Positions 10,675 to 20,292 of a stretch of DNA of 64,000 nt are shown piece after piece. A program made the position numbers and the translations under genes. How positions within the stretch are numbered: the stretch's first letter is position 1; each line of letters starts with the position of its first letter. The stretch is from Sphingomonas canadensis (GTDB lineage: Bacteria; Pseudomonadota; Alphaproteobacteria; Sphingomonadales; Sphingomonadaceae). Location: assembly GCF_026013525.1 (NCBI RefSeq), contig NZ_JAPDRA010000005.1:124001-188000 (forward strand), written 5' to 3'. The notes under the pieces were generated by a model. The model made no database searches and was not told the DNA's origin. It saw only the letters and a program-made list of their open reading frames with translations.

Positions 10675-11895
10675 TCAGTTCAGCGCCGAATAGATCATCG
10701 TCTTCAGCTCGCGCCGGATCGGATAGGCCGATGAGGGGCTGAGCTGGGTCATGAAGACCATGATGATCCGTTCGACGGGATCGATGAAGAAGGCGGTCGA
10801 GAACATGCCGCCCCAGTAATATTCGCCCTTGCTGCCCGGGATCAGCGTCTTCGCCGGATCGATGTTGACCGCGAAGCCCAGGCCGAAGCCGACGCCGGCG
10901 TTGGTGGTCTCGCTGAACATCGATTTGGACATGGTGGCGAGATCGGATCCGCCGGGCAGGTGGTTCTGCGTCATCAGCTCGATCGTCTTGCGCGACACGA
11001 TCCGCGCGCCGTCGAGCGTGCCGCCGTCTAGGCACATCAGCGCGAACCGGTGATAGTCGCGCGCGGTGGAGACCAGCCCGCCGCCGCCCGAAAGCTGGCG
11101 CGGCGCGTTGGACCATGCGCTCTCGGCGCCGCGGTCATACATCACGCGGCCCTTGCCGGGCACGAGCGTCCAGCAGTCGGTGAGCCGGTGGACCTTGTCG
11201 GCGGGCACCTGGAAGAAGGTATCGTGCATCCCCAGCGGATCGAAGATGCGTTCCTTGAAGAACCGGTCCAGCGGCATGCCCGACAGCCGCTCGACCACGA
11301 AGCCGAGTACGTCGGTGGACACCGAATAGTTCCACTCCGCGCCGGGGGAGAATTCCAGCGGCAGCTTGCCCAGCTCGGCGACGAACTCCGCGCTGGTCAG
11401 GTGGCCGTGCCAGCGCTCGATCTTGCCCGCGCGATAGGCGGCATCGACGTTGCTGCGATACTGGAAACTGTAGGTAAGGCCGGAGGTGTGGCGCAGCAGG
11501 TCCACCATCCGCATCGGCTGGTCGAGCGGGGTGGTCTGGAACGGAACGTCCACGCCGCCGCCGGCATAGACGCCCAGGTTCGCGAATTCCGGCAGCACAT
11601 GATGCACCGGCGTGTCGAGCGCCACCTTGCCCTCCTCGACCAGCATCATGAAGGCGATGCTGGTGACCGGCTTGGTCATCGAGGCGATGCGGAACAGCGA
11701 CGATTCGTCGACCGGCGGCCCGCCTTCGCGCGCGGCGCCCTGGTTGGAGAAATGGGCGATGTCGGCGCCGCGGGCGATCAGGAGCTGGGCATGGGGCAGC
11801 AGGCCGCTGTCCAGATAACGTTCCTTCACGAGCGCATCGATTCGCGCCAGCCGGCCGGCGTCGAAATGCGGTTGTCCGGGCTGCACGCTACGCAT
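10675..11895 (-). CDS. Serine hydrolase, beta-lactamase/class C-like (EstB-like)
   Basis: Penicillin-binding-protein-like serine hydrolase of 406 residues. The nucleophile motif is SMTK (Ser72, Lys75), the second motif is Tyr190 in NYSVSTD, and HTSGLTY is typical of EstB-like esterases and class C homologues. No signal peptide is evident, so a cytoplasmic esterase or lactonase role is more likely than antibiotic resistance. The start [12 protein letters not shown] at 11895 gives a family-sized protein; the open frame continuing upstream on this strand runs antisense to the acyl-CoA ligase. It ends 17 nt before the start of the fadB-like gene on the same strand, so the two probably share a transcript. 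Confidence 0.88.
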   Translation of the reverse strand: MRSVQPGQPHFDAGRLARIDALVKERYLDSGLLPHAQLLIARGADIAHFSNQGAAREGGPPVDESSLFRIASMTKPVTSIAFMMLVEEGKVALDTPVHHVLPEFANLGVYAGGGVDVPFQTTPLDQPMRMVDLLRHTSGLTYSFQYRSNVDAAYRAGKIERWHGHLTSAEFVAELGKLPLEFSPGAEWNYSVSTDVLGFVVERLSGMPLDRFFKERIFDPLGMHDTFFQVPADKVHRLTDCWTLVPGKGRVMYDRGAESAWSNAPRQLSGGGGLVSTARDYHRFALMCLDGGTLDGARIVSRKTIELMTQNHLPGGSDLATMSKSMFSETTNAGVGFGLGFAVNIDPAKTLIPGSKGEYYWGGMFSTAFFIDPVERIIMVFMTQLSPSSAYPIRRELKTMIYSALN

Positions 11896-11968
11896 CGTCT
11901 CTCCATACCCCGCATTCGAATCCGGCAAAGCGGATGGCTTTCCCCTATTGCCTTGAGCGCGTCTTGAA

Positions 11969-11982
11969 TCAACACTAGTTGA
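11969..11982. promoter_or_regulatory. Inverted repeat in the divergent intergenic region
   Basis: TCAAC-ACTA-GTTGA is a perfect 5-bp-arm inverted repeat in the 144 nt between the divergent hydrolase and acyl-CoA ligase genes. It is the most AT-rich part of that gap and is placed where an operator could control both. No regulator gene is adjacent. Confidence 0.3.
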
Positions 11983-12031
11983 ACAGCAAGCAACAGCTCC
12001 GGGCCAAACCGGAGTTTCGGAAGTTGGAGAG

Positions 12032-12043
12032 ATGCCCCGGTGA
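12032..12043 (+). other. Three-codon mini-ORF overlapping the acyl-CoA ligase start
   Basis: ATG-CCC-CGG-TGA sits directly after the AGTTGGAGAG site. Its TGA overlaps the GTG start of the ligase at 12040 (GTGA). A ribosome could use the ATG and re-initiate on the GTG. It may be chance; similar arrangements recur at 25239 and 58608. Confidence 0.3.
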
Positions 12044-13794
12044 CCAGCGTCCCGCCCGAACCCATCGTGCCGATCCCCGCGGACTGGCCGAAGATGCCGC
12101 TCGACGAGGTCGAACGGGTGCTGACGGCGCCCGGCGCGCGATTCGAAATGGCGATGGCGGACATCCGCGGCGTCCCCACGCGCGTGTGGAAAAACGCACC
12201 GCCCACGCTCGCCACGCTGCAGCAGCTCGTGCGGGCCTATGGCGCGCGCGAGTTCACCGTCTACCAGGACGAGCGCGTCACCTATGAGGCGAACTATCGC
12301 GCCGTTTGCCACATGGCGGCGCGGCTGCGCGAGCTGGGGGTGGGCAAGGGCGATCGCGTCGCCATGGCGATGCGCAACCTGCCCGAATGGCCGGTGATCT
12401 TCTTCGCCGCGGTCTGCATCGGCGCGATCATCGTGCCGCTCAACGCATGGTGGACCAGCGGCGAGATCGAATATGCGCTCAACGATTCGGGCGCCAAGCT
12501 GCTGATCGTCGATGGCGAGCGGCATGAGCGGCTGAAGGGCTGCTACGCCACGCTGAGCGGCGTCGAGCGCGTGATCGTGAGCCGCGGCAAGAGCGAGCTG
12601 ACCCAGGGCGAAGGCCGGCTGGAGGTGCTGATCGGCACGCCGCACGACTGGGCTTCGCTGGAGGACATCGGCTTTCCCGAGGCGGATATCGCGCCCGACG
12701 ACGAGGCGACGATCTTCTACACCAGCGGGACCACCGGCCACCCCAAGGGCGCGCTGGGCACGCACCGCAACTTCGTCACCAACATCCTGTCGAGCGGCTA
12801 TGCCCAGGCGCGGACGCTGCTGCGCCGGGGCGAGGCGCTGCCCGCGATGCCGGAGCCCAAGGTGTGCCTGCTGGTGATCCCGCTGTTCCACGTCACCGCC
12901 AGCAGCGCGGCGATGATGACGCTGATCGCTTCGGGATCGAAGCTGGTGTTCATGCGCAAATGGGACGCGATCGAGGCGATGGAGATCATCCAGCGCGAGA
13001 AGGTGCAGACCACAGGCGGCGTGCCGACCATCGCCTGGCAGTTGCTGGAGCATCCGGACCGGGCGAAATACGATCTCTCGTCGCTCGAGACGATCTCCTA
13101 TGGCGGCGCCCCCTCCGCGCCCGAGCTGGTGAAGCGCATCCATGAGGAGTTCGGCGCGCTGCCCGGCAACGGATGGGGCATGACCGAGACGACCGCCACG
13201 GTGACCAACCATTTCGGCGAGGACTATCTGAACCGTCCGAACAGCGCCGGCCCGCCGGTTGCGGTCGCAGACCTGAAGATCATGTCGCCGGAAGGCGATC
13301 GCGAGCTGCCGCTGGGCGAGGTGGGCGAGCTGTGGGCGCGCGGGCCGATGATCGTGAAGGGCTATTGGAACAAGCCCGAGGCGACCGCCGAGACCTTCGT
13401 CCACGGATGGGTGCGTACCGGCGATCTGGCGCGGCTGGACGAGGAAGGATTCCTGTTCATCGTCGATCGCGCGAAGGACATCGTGATCCGCGGCGGCGAG
13501 AACATCTATTCGAGCGAGGTCGAGGACGTGCTCTACGCGCACCCGGCCGTCACCGATTGCGCGCTGATCGGAATCCCGCACAAGACCTTGGGCGAGGAAC
13601 CTGCCGCGGTGGTCCATCTGGCCCCCGGCACCAGCGCCACCGAGGCGGAGCTGCAGGAATGGGTCCGCGCGCGGCTGGCCGGGTTCAAGGTGCCGGTGGC
13701 GGTGAAGTTCGTGAAGGAAACGCTGCCCCGCAACGCCAACGGGAAAATACTAAAGAAGGATTTGCGCGCTATGTTCGCCGCCGAAGACGCCTGA
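12040..13794 (+). CDS. AMP-dependent acyl-CoA synthetase/ligase
   Basis: Adenylate-forming ligase of 584 residues that activates a carboxylic acid to acyl-CoA via acyl-AMP. Core motifs are all present: FYTSGTTGHPKGALG (P-loop-like), YGGAPSAPE, GWGMTETTA, RTGDLARLDEEGFLFIVDRAKD, and a C-terminal PRNANGKILKKDLR holding the catalytic lysine. The GTG at 12040 is chosen; a GGAGA site lies about 10 nt upstream and no ATG fits. It is transcribed divergently from the hydrolase and beta-oxidation genes and could supply their CoA esters. The substrate chain type cannot be told from sequence. Confidence 0.93.
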   Translation: MTSVPPEPIVPIPADWPKMPLDEVERVLTAPGARFEMAMADIRGVPTRVWKNAPPTLATLQQLVRAYGAREFTVYQDERVTYEANYRAVCHMAARLRELGVGKGDRVAMAMRNLPEWPVIFFAAVCIGAIIVPLNAWWTSGEIEYALNDSGAKLLIVDGERHERLKGCYATLSGVERVIVSRGKSELTQGEGRLEVLIGTPHDWASLEDIGFPEADIAPDDEATIFYTSGTTGHPKGALGTHRNFVTNILSSGYAQARTLLRRGEALPAMPEPKVCLLVIPLFHVTASSAAMMTLIASGSKLVFMRKWDAIEAMEIIQREKVQTTGGVPTIAWQLLEHPDRAKYDLSSLETISYGGAPSAPELVKRIHEEFGALPGNGWGMTETTATVTNHFGEDYLNRPNSAGPPVAVADLKIMSPEGDRELPLGEVGELWARGPMIVKGYWNKPEATAETFVHGWVRTGDLARLDEEGFLFIVDRAKDIVIRGGENIYSSEVEDVLYAHPAVTDCALIGIPHKTLGEEPAAVVHLAPGTSATEAELQEWVRARLAGFKVPVAVKFVKETLPRNANGKILKKDLRAMFAAEDA

Positions 13795-13816
13795 GCGGCG
13801 TCATGCGGGGGTGGAG

Positions 13817-14452
13817 ATGGCGGATGATTCGCTGAGCGGGCTTTCGGCCGGCGAGCGGGCGCGAATCGCGGCGATGATGGCCGAGGGGCATCCGGAGGGC
13901 GGCGCCCTCGACGAAGAGGCCCCGTCCGAGCGCGCGGGGCCGTTGCGCCGGTTCGTGCGGGTGCTGCTGTGGCTTCTGTGCCTGGCCATACTGGCGGCCG
14001 CGCTGTGGCATGCGATATCGCTGAGCTTCCTGGCGGCGGCGCCGGCCGGGGCGCTCGCCTCGCCGCTGCCGCTGACGATCGGGCTGGCGATGCTGGCGAT
14101 CATCCTGCTGCTGTGGTTCGACGGGCGGCCGTTGTGGACGCCGCTGCTGCTGCTCGGCCTCGCCAGCGCGGCGATGTCCGGCATCTCGATGCGCTGGATC
14201 GACAGCACGCCCGCGGGGGTGCGCGAGCATTGGGCGGGGATCGAGCGCCAGCGCGTGCGGCTGGGCGGCGACCTTTGCTACCGGATCGACGGCGCCGCCT
14301 TCGCGTTGCGCGACGCGGGCGGGCGCGGCTTCACCTATCCGCGCGGCCTGTGGCCCGGATCGTTCAGCGAGGCCGAATTCCGCCGCTATTTCTTCTCCGA
14401 TGCGCCGATGCGCGCGGGGGCGGACGGCTGGACCTGCGTGGTGCGGGGGTAG
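13817..14452 (+). CDS. Membrane protein of unknown function
   Basis: Integral membrane protein of 211 residues. An acidic cytoplasmic N-terminus (SAGERARIAAMMAEGHPEGG) is followed by three hydrophobic helices at roughly residues 45–70, 75–100 and 105–125. The C-terminal domain of about 80 residues has two cysteines (GDLCYRIDG, WTCVVRG) and may be periplasmic. An ATG at 13817 is preferred over a GTG six bases earlier because GGGGGTGGAG then serves as the ribosome site. It follows the ligase by 22 nt and may be co-transcribed. I do not recognise the family. Confidence 0.7.
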   Translation: MADDSLSGLSAGERARIAAMMAEGHPEGGALDEEAPSERAGPLRRFVRVLLWLLCLAILAAALWHAISLSFLAAAPAGALASPLPLTIGLAMLAIILLLWFDGRPLWTPLLLLGLASAAMSGISMRWIDSTPAGVREHWAGIERQRVRLGGDLCYRIDGAAFALRDAGGRGFTYPRGLWPGSFSEAEFRRYFFSDAPMRAGADGWTCVVRG

Positions 14453-14458
14453 GGGGGC

Positions 14459-15937
<1,479 letters not shown>

Positions 15938-15943
15938 GCGTGG

Positions 15944-15971
15944 AGGCTAGAGCAGCGCGGACGCTTTGCAA
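15944..15971 (-). promoter_or_regulatory. Possible glpK promoter
   Basis: On the minus strand TTGCAA (15966–15971) and TAGCCT (15944–15949) are separated by 16 bp, directly before the glpK ATG at 15937. A start from this promoter would give an almost leaderless mRNA. Motif match only. Confidence 0.3.
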
Positions 15972-16051
15972 GCGATCGGGTGTGCGCGGGGCGGGGCTGC
16001 GCGAATTCGATTGATCGGCGGCGAATCGGTTGTGCCCGCGATGCATCGGTG

Positions 16052-16067
16052 GCGCGAATTTTCGCGC
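16052..16067. promoter_or_regulatory. Perfect inverted repeat between glpK and the AI-2E permease gene
   Basis: GCGCGAA-TT-TTCGCGC lies in the 196 nt divergent gap. It could be an operator half-site pair or a hairpin in the permease leader. Its position is suggestive, but no regulator is known from the window. Confidence 0.25.
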
Positions 16068-16133
16068 AATGTTCCGCGCCGGGATTCCCTGTGCCGCCAA
16101 AGCGCGCTAGACCATGGAACGCGAGGGAAGGCA

Positions 16134-17381
16134 GTGGAAGAACAGGCAGCAGACAGCATGGGCCAGGCGGCGGGTGCGGAGACCGGCATTCCGCCCTATG
16201 CCGCCGTGCCTCCGCCGCCGCCCGCCGCCGATCCGGCCGAGAATCTGGGCGATGGCCAGCGGCGCGACCGGCTGGTCGCCGCGCTCACGCTGATCGCGGG
16301 AATCGGGCTGGTGCTGGCGCTGCCGTTCGCGCTGCGGGAGGGCGCGCAGTTCTTCCTGCCGCTCACCGCCGCGCTGGTGATCGCGATCGCGCTGGTGCCG
16401 CTGTTGGAATGGCTGGAGCGCCACCGCGTCCCCGCGCCGATCGCGGCGTTCACCTGCGTGCTGCTGTTCCTGGTCGCGGCCAATGTGGCGCTGGCGTCGA
16501 TCGTCGTGCCGGCGTGGCGCTGGCTTCAGGAGCTGCCGAGCCGGATCGACCAGATCCAGCACAACCTTGCGCCGCTGATCGAATATTACGCCAACATCCA
16601 GCAATGGGTGAACGAGACGCTGCACAACTTCGCCTCCGGCCCGGTGCAGCAGCCGGTGCAGGCGGTGGCGGCGCCGCCCACCTCGCTGCTCGATCTGTTC
16701 ACCACCACGGCGCCGTCGGCGCTGATCGAGATGTTCTTCGCGATCCTGGTGATCTATTTCTTCCTTTCGGGCTGGACGCGGCTGCGGCGCAGCGCGATCA
16801 CCAGCCGCGCCAGCTTCGGCGGGGCGATGGCCACCGCGCGGGTGATCCAGGACGTGGTGGACGACACCTCCGCCTATCTGGGCACGATCACGCTGATCAA
16901 CCTGACGCTGGGGCTGATCGTGGCGGGCGCGTTGACGGCGCTGAACATGCCCACGCCGCTGATGTGGGGCGGCATCGTCGCTCTGCTCAACTACATCCCC
17001 TATTTCGGGCCGGTGATCGCCGCGCTGCTGCTGGCGGTGGGCGGGCTGATGACCTTCGGCACGCTGGGCGCCGCGCTGATGCCCGCGGTGGTGATGGTGG
17101 TGGCGCACCTGATCGAGGCGAACCTGGTCACCCCGCTGGTGGTGGGCCACCGGCTGACGATCAATCCGATCATGATCCTGATCTCGCTCAGCTTCTGGGG
17201 CTGGGTGTGGGGGACCACGGGCGCGCTGCTGGCGGTGCCGTTGCTGATCATCATCCAGACGGTGATGAGCGCGGCGGGCAAGCCGGACATCGCCGGTTTC
17301 CTGTTCGAACACGGCACGCTGGTGGGCGATCAATCGTCCGCGCGGGCGCGGCGGCCGGGCGGGCTCGATCAATCGGGTTGA
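16134..17381 (+). CDS. AI-2E family (UPF0118/PerM) transporter
   Basis: Polytopic inner-membrane protein of 415 residues in the AI-2E/PerM family, whose members export small molecules or ions. A proline-rich cytoplasmic N-terminus (AAVPPPPPAADP) is followed by about seven or eight membrane helices. The family signature lies in the C-terminal half: LINLTLGLIVAGAL, MWGGIVALLNYIPYFGPVIAA and LVVGHRLTINPIMILI. The GTG start at 16134 follows GAGGGAAGGCA closely; the next ATG (16158) lacks such a site. The family name comes from one E. coli member and does not establish autoinducer transport here. Confidence 0.9.
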   Translation: MEEQAADSMGQAAGAETGIPPYAAVPPPPPAADPAENLGDGQRRDRLVAALTLIAGIGLVLALPFALREGAQFFLPLTAALVIAIALVPLLEWLERHRVPAPIAAFTCVLLFLVAANVALASIVVPAWRWLQELPSRIDQIQHNLAPLIEYYANIQQWVNETLHNFASGPVQQPVQAVAAPPTSLLDLFTTTAPSALIEMFFAILVIYFFLSGWTRLRRSAITSRASFGGAMATARVIQDVVDDTSAYLGTITLINLTLGLIVAGALTALNMPTPLMWGGIVALLNYIPYFGPVIAALLLAVGGLMTFGTLGAALMPAVVMVVAHLIEANLVTPLVVGHRLTINPIMILISLSFWGWVWGTTGALLAVPLLIIIQTVMSAAGKPDIAGFLFEHGTLVGDQSSARARRPGGLDQSG

Positions 17382-17389
17382 AACCACTG

Positions 17390-17418
17390 TTGACAGGGTT
17401 TGGGGGCGCGGCTAGTGG
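17390..17418 (+). promoter_or_regulatory. Promoter of tRNA-Asp
   Basis: TTGACA (17390–17395), a 17 bp spacer and TAGTGG (17413–17418) form a sigma-70-type promoter. Transcription would begin about 14 nt before the mature tRNA end at 17439. Consensus -35 and exact spacing make this the clearest promoter in the window. Confidence 0.6.
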
Positions 17419-17438
17419 CCGCCTCCTCGCTGGTTCAA

Positions 17439-17515
<77 letters not shown>

Positions 17516-17555
17516 TCGCGCAAGTCCCCCGCATCGCCGTATCCGCGCGCAACCC

Positions 17556-17575
17556 CATGGCGCCCATGCGTTTTT
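17556..17575 (+). terminator. Possible terminator after tRNA-Asp
   Basis: A short stem CATGG-CGC-CCATG is followed after two bases by TTTTT (17571–17575). The stem is only 5 bp, so this is weak, but it is the only T-run between the tRNA and the next gene. Confidence 0.35.
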
Positions 17576-17619
17576 CCCGCATCCCCGCGCCGATCGCGGG
17601 TTCCAGCAGGAGAACGCAG

Positions 17620-17976
17620 ATGCATACCGAAACCCATGTGCCCGATCGCCTGATCGCCTCCGATCGCGTGGAGGGCACCGCCGTCTACGATCCCGCCGGC
17701 GAGCGGCTGGGCACGGTGGAGCGCTTCATGGTCGACAAGGCATCGGGCCAGGCCGAATATGCGGTGCTCGGCTTCGGCGGCCTGTTCGGCTTCGGCAACC
17801 GCCACTATCCGCTGCCGTGGAAGGCGCTGACCTATGACACCGGTCGCGGCGGCTACGTCGTCAACGTGTCGAAGGAGCAGATCGAGGGCGCGCCGAGCTA
17901 TGAGACCGGCGAGGAGCCGCGCTACGACCGCGACTATGACGCGCGCGTCTATGGCTATTACGGAATCCTCGCCTGA
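17620..17976 (+). CDS. PRC-barrel domain protein
   Basis: Small soluble protein of 118 residues with a single PRC-barrel domain (about 15–85: GTAVYDPAGERLGTVERFMVDK, YAVLGFGGLFGFGNRHYPLPW). The tail is acidic and Tyr-rich (EEPRYDRDYDARVYGYYG). Such stand-alone proteins are common in alphaproteobacteria and often respond to stress, but their role is not defined. The start at 17620 is supported by AGCAGGAGA; the longer frame upstream is out of character. It stands alone between tRNA-Asp and a lipoprotein gene. Confidence 0.88.
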   Translation: MHTETHVPDRLIASDRVEGTAVYDPAGERLGTVERFMVDKASGQAEYAVLGFGGLFGFGNRHYPLPWKALTYDTGRGGYVVNVSKEQIEGAPSYETGEEPRYDRDYDARVYGYYGILA

Positions 17977-18149
17977 GGCCCGTTACGGGAAATCCCCCGT
18001 TCAGCCGGGCGCTTTACACGGGACCCGGCCGGGCGGATAGCACGGCATTCATGCAGGGCGGGCCGGCTGCGATCGTCGCATCCGGCCCGCCTGGTGCCGC
18101 GGGGAAGGGTGGTGCCGCGCATGGATCAGCTTTGGGTGGGGGGAAATCG

Positions 18150-18935
18150 ATGCGAAAGATGACGGTTCTGGCCGGGTGCCTGGCGGTGATGACGGCCGGG
18201 TGCAGCGGCGGCGCGCCCGCGAACAATGCCGCTGAGACCAATATGGCGGAGGCTGCCAACACGGTCGCGGCTGCGGCCCCCGTGGCGGCGGACGAGAGCT
18301 GCCCGGACGATGGCCCGCGGCTGCCGATCACCAAGATCTGCGCGGGCCGCGCGGTCAACTATCTCAATATCGCCGGAGAGCCGCTTGCGGCGCCCGACGG
18401 CTGCGAATGGAATGTGAAGGAACTGCAGTTCGCGACCGACGTGCTGCTCTATCGCGCGCTCAAATGCGAAGGCAGCGACACCACGCTGGAATATGCCGGT
18501 GGCGCACGCAAGGCTGACCTGACCTATGGCCCTGCCAAGGCGGGCGAGGAGCCGCTGATCGCGGTCGAGGTGTTCAGCGCCGGGGACAAGGCGGACCCGA
18601 CTTCCGCGCTGCTGGCGAACACGCGCATGTCGATCGAGAACGCCGGCGACCGCGCCAAATGCGTGGTGCGCAAGGACACGCGGGAGGGCATGCCCCAGGA
18701 CGCGGTGGTGGTCGACCTGACCCCGGCCGAAGCCGCCAAGCTGCCGAAGGACCAGCCGCGCTACAACTGCGGCCCCTATGGCTTTCAGGAGGAGGGCAGC
18801 ATGTCCTTCTGGCGCGTGTTCCAGGGCTTTTCCTGGTTCTTCCACATGGGCACCGACGTCTGGAGCATCGATCCCGGATCGTTCACGCTGATGACGAAGG
18901 ACGAAAAGGGCGAATGGGTCCAGGCCGCCGAATGA
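18150..18935 (+). CDS. Lipoprotein of unknown function
   Basis: 261-residue predicted lipoprotein. The N-terminus MRKMTVLAGCLAVMTAGCSGG has a short signal and lipobox TAGC, with the acylated Cys at about residue 18. An Ala/Asn-rich linker (NNAAETNMAEAANTVAAAAP) follows. The mature domain has five further cysteines (SCPDDG, ICAG, GCEWN, KCEG, KCVV) plus NCGPYGF, suggesting disulfide bonds in the periplasm. The ATG at 18150 is chosen because it begins the signal; the frame upstream codes for Gly/Ala-rich sequence. I do not recognise the family. Confidence 0.8.
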   Translation: MRKMTVLAGCLAVMTAGCSGGAPANNAAETNMAEAANTVAAAAPVAADESCPDDGPRLPITKICAGRAVNYLNIAGEPLAAPDGCEWNVKELQFATDVLLYRALKCEGSDTTLEYAGGARKADLTYGPAKAGEEPLIAVEVFSAGDKADPTSALLANTRMSIENAGDRAKCVVRKDTREGMPQDAVVVDLTPAEAAKLPKDQPRYNCGPYGFQEEGSMSFWRVFQGFSWFFHMGTDVWSIDPGSFTLMTKDEKGEWVQAAE

Positions 18936-18965
18936 CCCGCTGAGGTCCGGCAAGCCGTACTGACC

Positions 18966-19005
18966 GGGGCGTTGGCGCGTTCAGTCGCGCCAGCGCCCCG
19001 TTTCC
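18966..19005 (+). terminator. Strong hairpin at the convergent gene ends
   Basis: GGGGCGTTGGCGCG (18966–18979) pairs with CGCGCCAGCGCCCC (18986–18999) over 14 bp with one G·T. The loop is TTCAGT, followed by GTTTCC. It ends the lipoprotein transcript. The stop codon of the opposing DUF2842 gene lies in the loop and its last codons form one arm, so the structure is shared. Confidence 0.55.
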
Positions 19006-19205
19006 ATCCAGCGCAGCAGCGGCTTCAGCGGCAGCACCCACACGATGCCCGCGACGACATAGACGGGGAGCTGCACCAGGATCGGCAGCCGCCCGATCTC
19101 CGTCGCGAAGGTGCCCACCGCCACGGCCAGCAGCACGATCATCCCGACGATCAGCAGCGCGCCCGCGGGCTTGCGCCAGCTCGGGCCTAGCTCTCCTTGT
19201 GACAC
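18981..19205 (-). CDS. DUF2842 membrane protein
   Basis: Small membrane protein of 74 residues matching the alphaproteobacterial DUF2842 pattern: SWRKPAG, a first hydrophobic helix (LLIVGMIVLLAVAVGTFA), a second (LVQLPVYVVAGIVWVLPL) and the conserved end LKPLLRWMETGRWRD. The start is a GTG at 19205, inside the end of the upstream cyclo-ligase gene (about 19 nt overlap), because the longer frame adds unrelated Arg-rich sequence. Function unknown; its position downstream of the 6S RNA and cyclo-ligase is commonly seen in sphingomonads. Confidence 0.82.
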   Translation of the reverse strand: MSQGELGPSWRKPAGALLIVGMIVLLAVAVGTFATEIGRLPILVQLPVYVVAGIVWVLPLKPLLRWMETGRWRD

Positions 19206-19744
19206 AACATGCCTTTCTCGGTGATCACCGCCTGCAGCGGCACGTCCCACATCTCGGTGGGGATGGCGGGTACTTCCTGAACCGACCAGGCGACGCCGAC
19301 GCGCCATGCGTCCGGATAGCGCGCGAAGACGCGGTCGTAATGCGCGGCGCCCTGGCCCAGCCGGTTGAGCCGCGCGTCGAAGCCGACCAGCGGGGTGAGG
19401 ATCACGTCGGGCGTCACCTCTTCGTCCCCCGTCGGCTGGCGCAGGCCGAACGGCCCGGGCGCGAGCGCATCGCCGGGATGCCAGGCCAGGAAGCGCATCG
19501 GCGTCGCCTTGTCCGCGACATGCGGCAGCGCCAGCGCGCAGCCGTGCTCGGCCGCCGCGGCGGCCAGCATCGCCGGATCGGCCTCGCTGCCCAGCGGCAG
19601 ATAGCTGGTGACGACCATGCCGCGCCGCAGCCGTTCCACAAAGGCGTCCGGCGGGGTCACCGCGGCGCTCGCCTCGGTCGCGAACAGGTCGCGTTCGGCG
19701 CGCAGCCGGGCGCGCAGGGCCTTTTTGTCGTGGAGCTGGATCAT
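19187..19744 (-). CDS. 5-formyltetrahydrofolate cyclo-ligase
   Basis: Enzyme of 185 residues that converts 5-formyl-THF to 5,10-methenyl-THF with ATP in folate one-carbon metabolism. Family features are the N-terminal KKALRARLRAERDLFA, MVVTSYLPLGSEAD, and the C-terminal GFDARLNRLGQGAAHYDRVFAR. The ATG at 19744 (MIQLHDKK) is preferred to a start 27 nt earlier. It lies downstream of the 6S RNA locus, as in many proteobacteria where ssrS and this gene are co-transcribed. Confidence 0.93.
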   Translation of the reverse strand: MIQLHDKKALRARLRAERDLFATEASAAVTPPDAFVERLRRGMVVTSYLPLGSEADPAMLAAAAAEHGCALALPHVADKATPMRFLAWHPGDALAPGPFGLRQPTGDEEVTPDVILTPLVGFDARLNRLGQGAAHYDRVFARYPDAWRVGVAWSVQEVPAIPTEMWDVPLQAVITEKGMLCHKES

Positions 19745-19769
19745 GGAATGTAGCGGTGGCGGGACCGCC

Positions 19770-19917
19770 ATGGCCGTTTGCCAGAATATCCTCTGACGCC
19801 GTAAACGTCAGGTGGGAACCATGTGTGACAGACCAGGATCTGCACAGGGACAGCTCCCATGGAAGATGAATCGCCTCAGGGATAATGCCGAGGCTCGTAC
19901 CGGGCAGTGCCCGCCGT
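19770..19917 (-). ncRNA. ssrS: 6S RNA (approximate ends)
   Basis: The 245 nt gap between zapA and the cyclo-ligase, both on the minus strand, is the usual place for 6S RNA in alphaproteobacteria. A promoter at 19923–19951 would start a transcript at about 19917. The RNA can form several stems, including GCCTC/GAGGC (around 19880–19900), CCATG/CATGG enclosing a large internal region, and CCTGACG/CGTCAG near the 3' end. 6S RNA binds and holds the sigma-70 RNA polymerase. The call rests on position, promoter and foldability rather than an alignment; both ends, especially the 3' end, are estimates. Confidence 0.6.
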
Positions 19918-19922
19918 TGGTC

Positions 19923-19951
19923 TATCTAGGGGCTGGGACGGGGGTGTGCAA
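19923..19951 (-). promoter_or_regulatory. Promoter of the 6S RNA
   Basis: On the minus strand TTGCAC (19946–19951), a 17 bp spacer and TAGATA (19923–19928) form a good sigma-70-type promoter pointing away from zapA into the 6S locus. Confidence 0.55.
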
Positions 19952-19989
19952 TGGGGCGGGGGCGCCGTCGCGATCGGTTGCGCAAAAGC

Positions 19990-20292
19990 TCAGTTCGCTT
20001 TGTGATCTTCCTCCAGCGCGCCGGCCACCGCCTCCAGCCGCTCGGCGATGCGATCGAGCAGCTCGGGCGGTAGGCCCTGGGCCGGGTTGCGTCGCATCTC
20101 GTCGATCTGGTCGGCCAGGATCAGCGCGATGAACAGCATCGTCCGTTCGCCGTTGAGTCCGCCCGACGCGCGCGTCGCCGTTTCCGCATGCGCATCGAGA
20201 ATGGCGGCCAGGCGCTGGAGATGCGCCTCCTCGCCATCGCGGCAGGCGATGCTGTGCTCGCGCCCGGCGATGCGGAGCGTAACCTGTGCCAT
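19990..20292 (-). CDS. zapA: Cell division protein ZapA
   Basis: ZapA, 100 residues, binds and bundles FtsZ at the division ring. The N-terminal globular part reads [21 protein letters not shown], then [13 protein letters not shown]. The conserved helix with [15 protein letters not shown] is followed by a coiled coil to the C-terminus. Length and sequence fit. The start overlaps the stop of a small coiled-coil gene by one base (TGATG), and 6S RNA lies just downstream. Confidence 0.92.
   Translation of the reverse strand: MAQVTLRIAGREHSIACRDGEEAHLQRLAAILDAHAETATRASGGLNGERTMLFIALILADQIDEMRRNPAQGLPPELLDRIAERLEAVAGALEEDHKAN

Noticed and set aside
10658..11116. Extension of the fadB-like frame upstream to give an 828-residue protein
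   Set aside because: The added part overlaps the hydrolase gene in another frame; the ATG at 10657 has a good ribosome site and family-like start.
10675..11895. Class C beta-lactamase resistance determinant
   Set aside because: No signal peptide, the second motif is YSVS rather than YAN, and the neighbours are beta-oxidation genes; an esterase-like role fits better.
11896..13617. Extension of the serine hydrolase frame upstream to give a 980-residue protein
   Set aside because: The extra 574 residues are antisense to the acyl-CoA ligase and have shadow composition; the hydrolase family start fits 11895.
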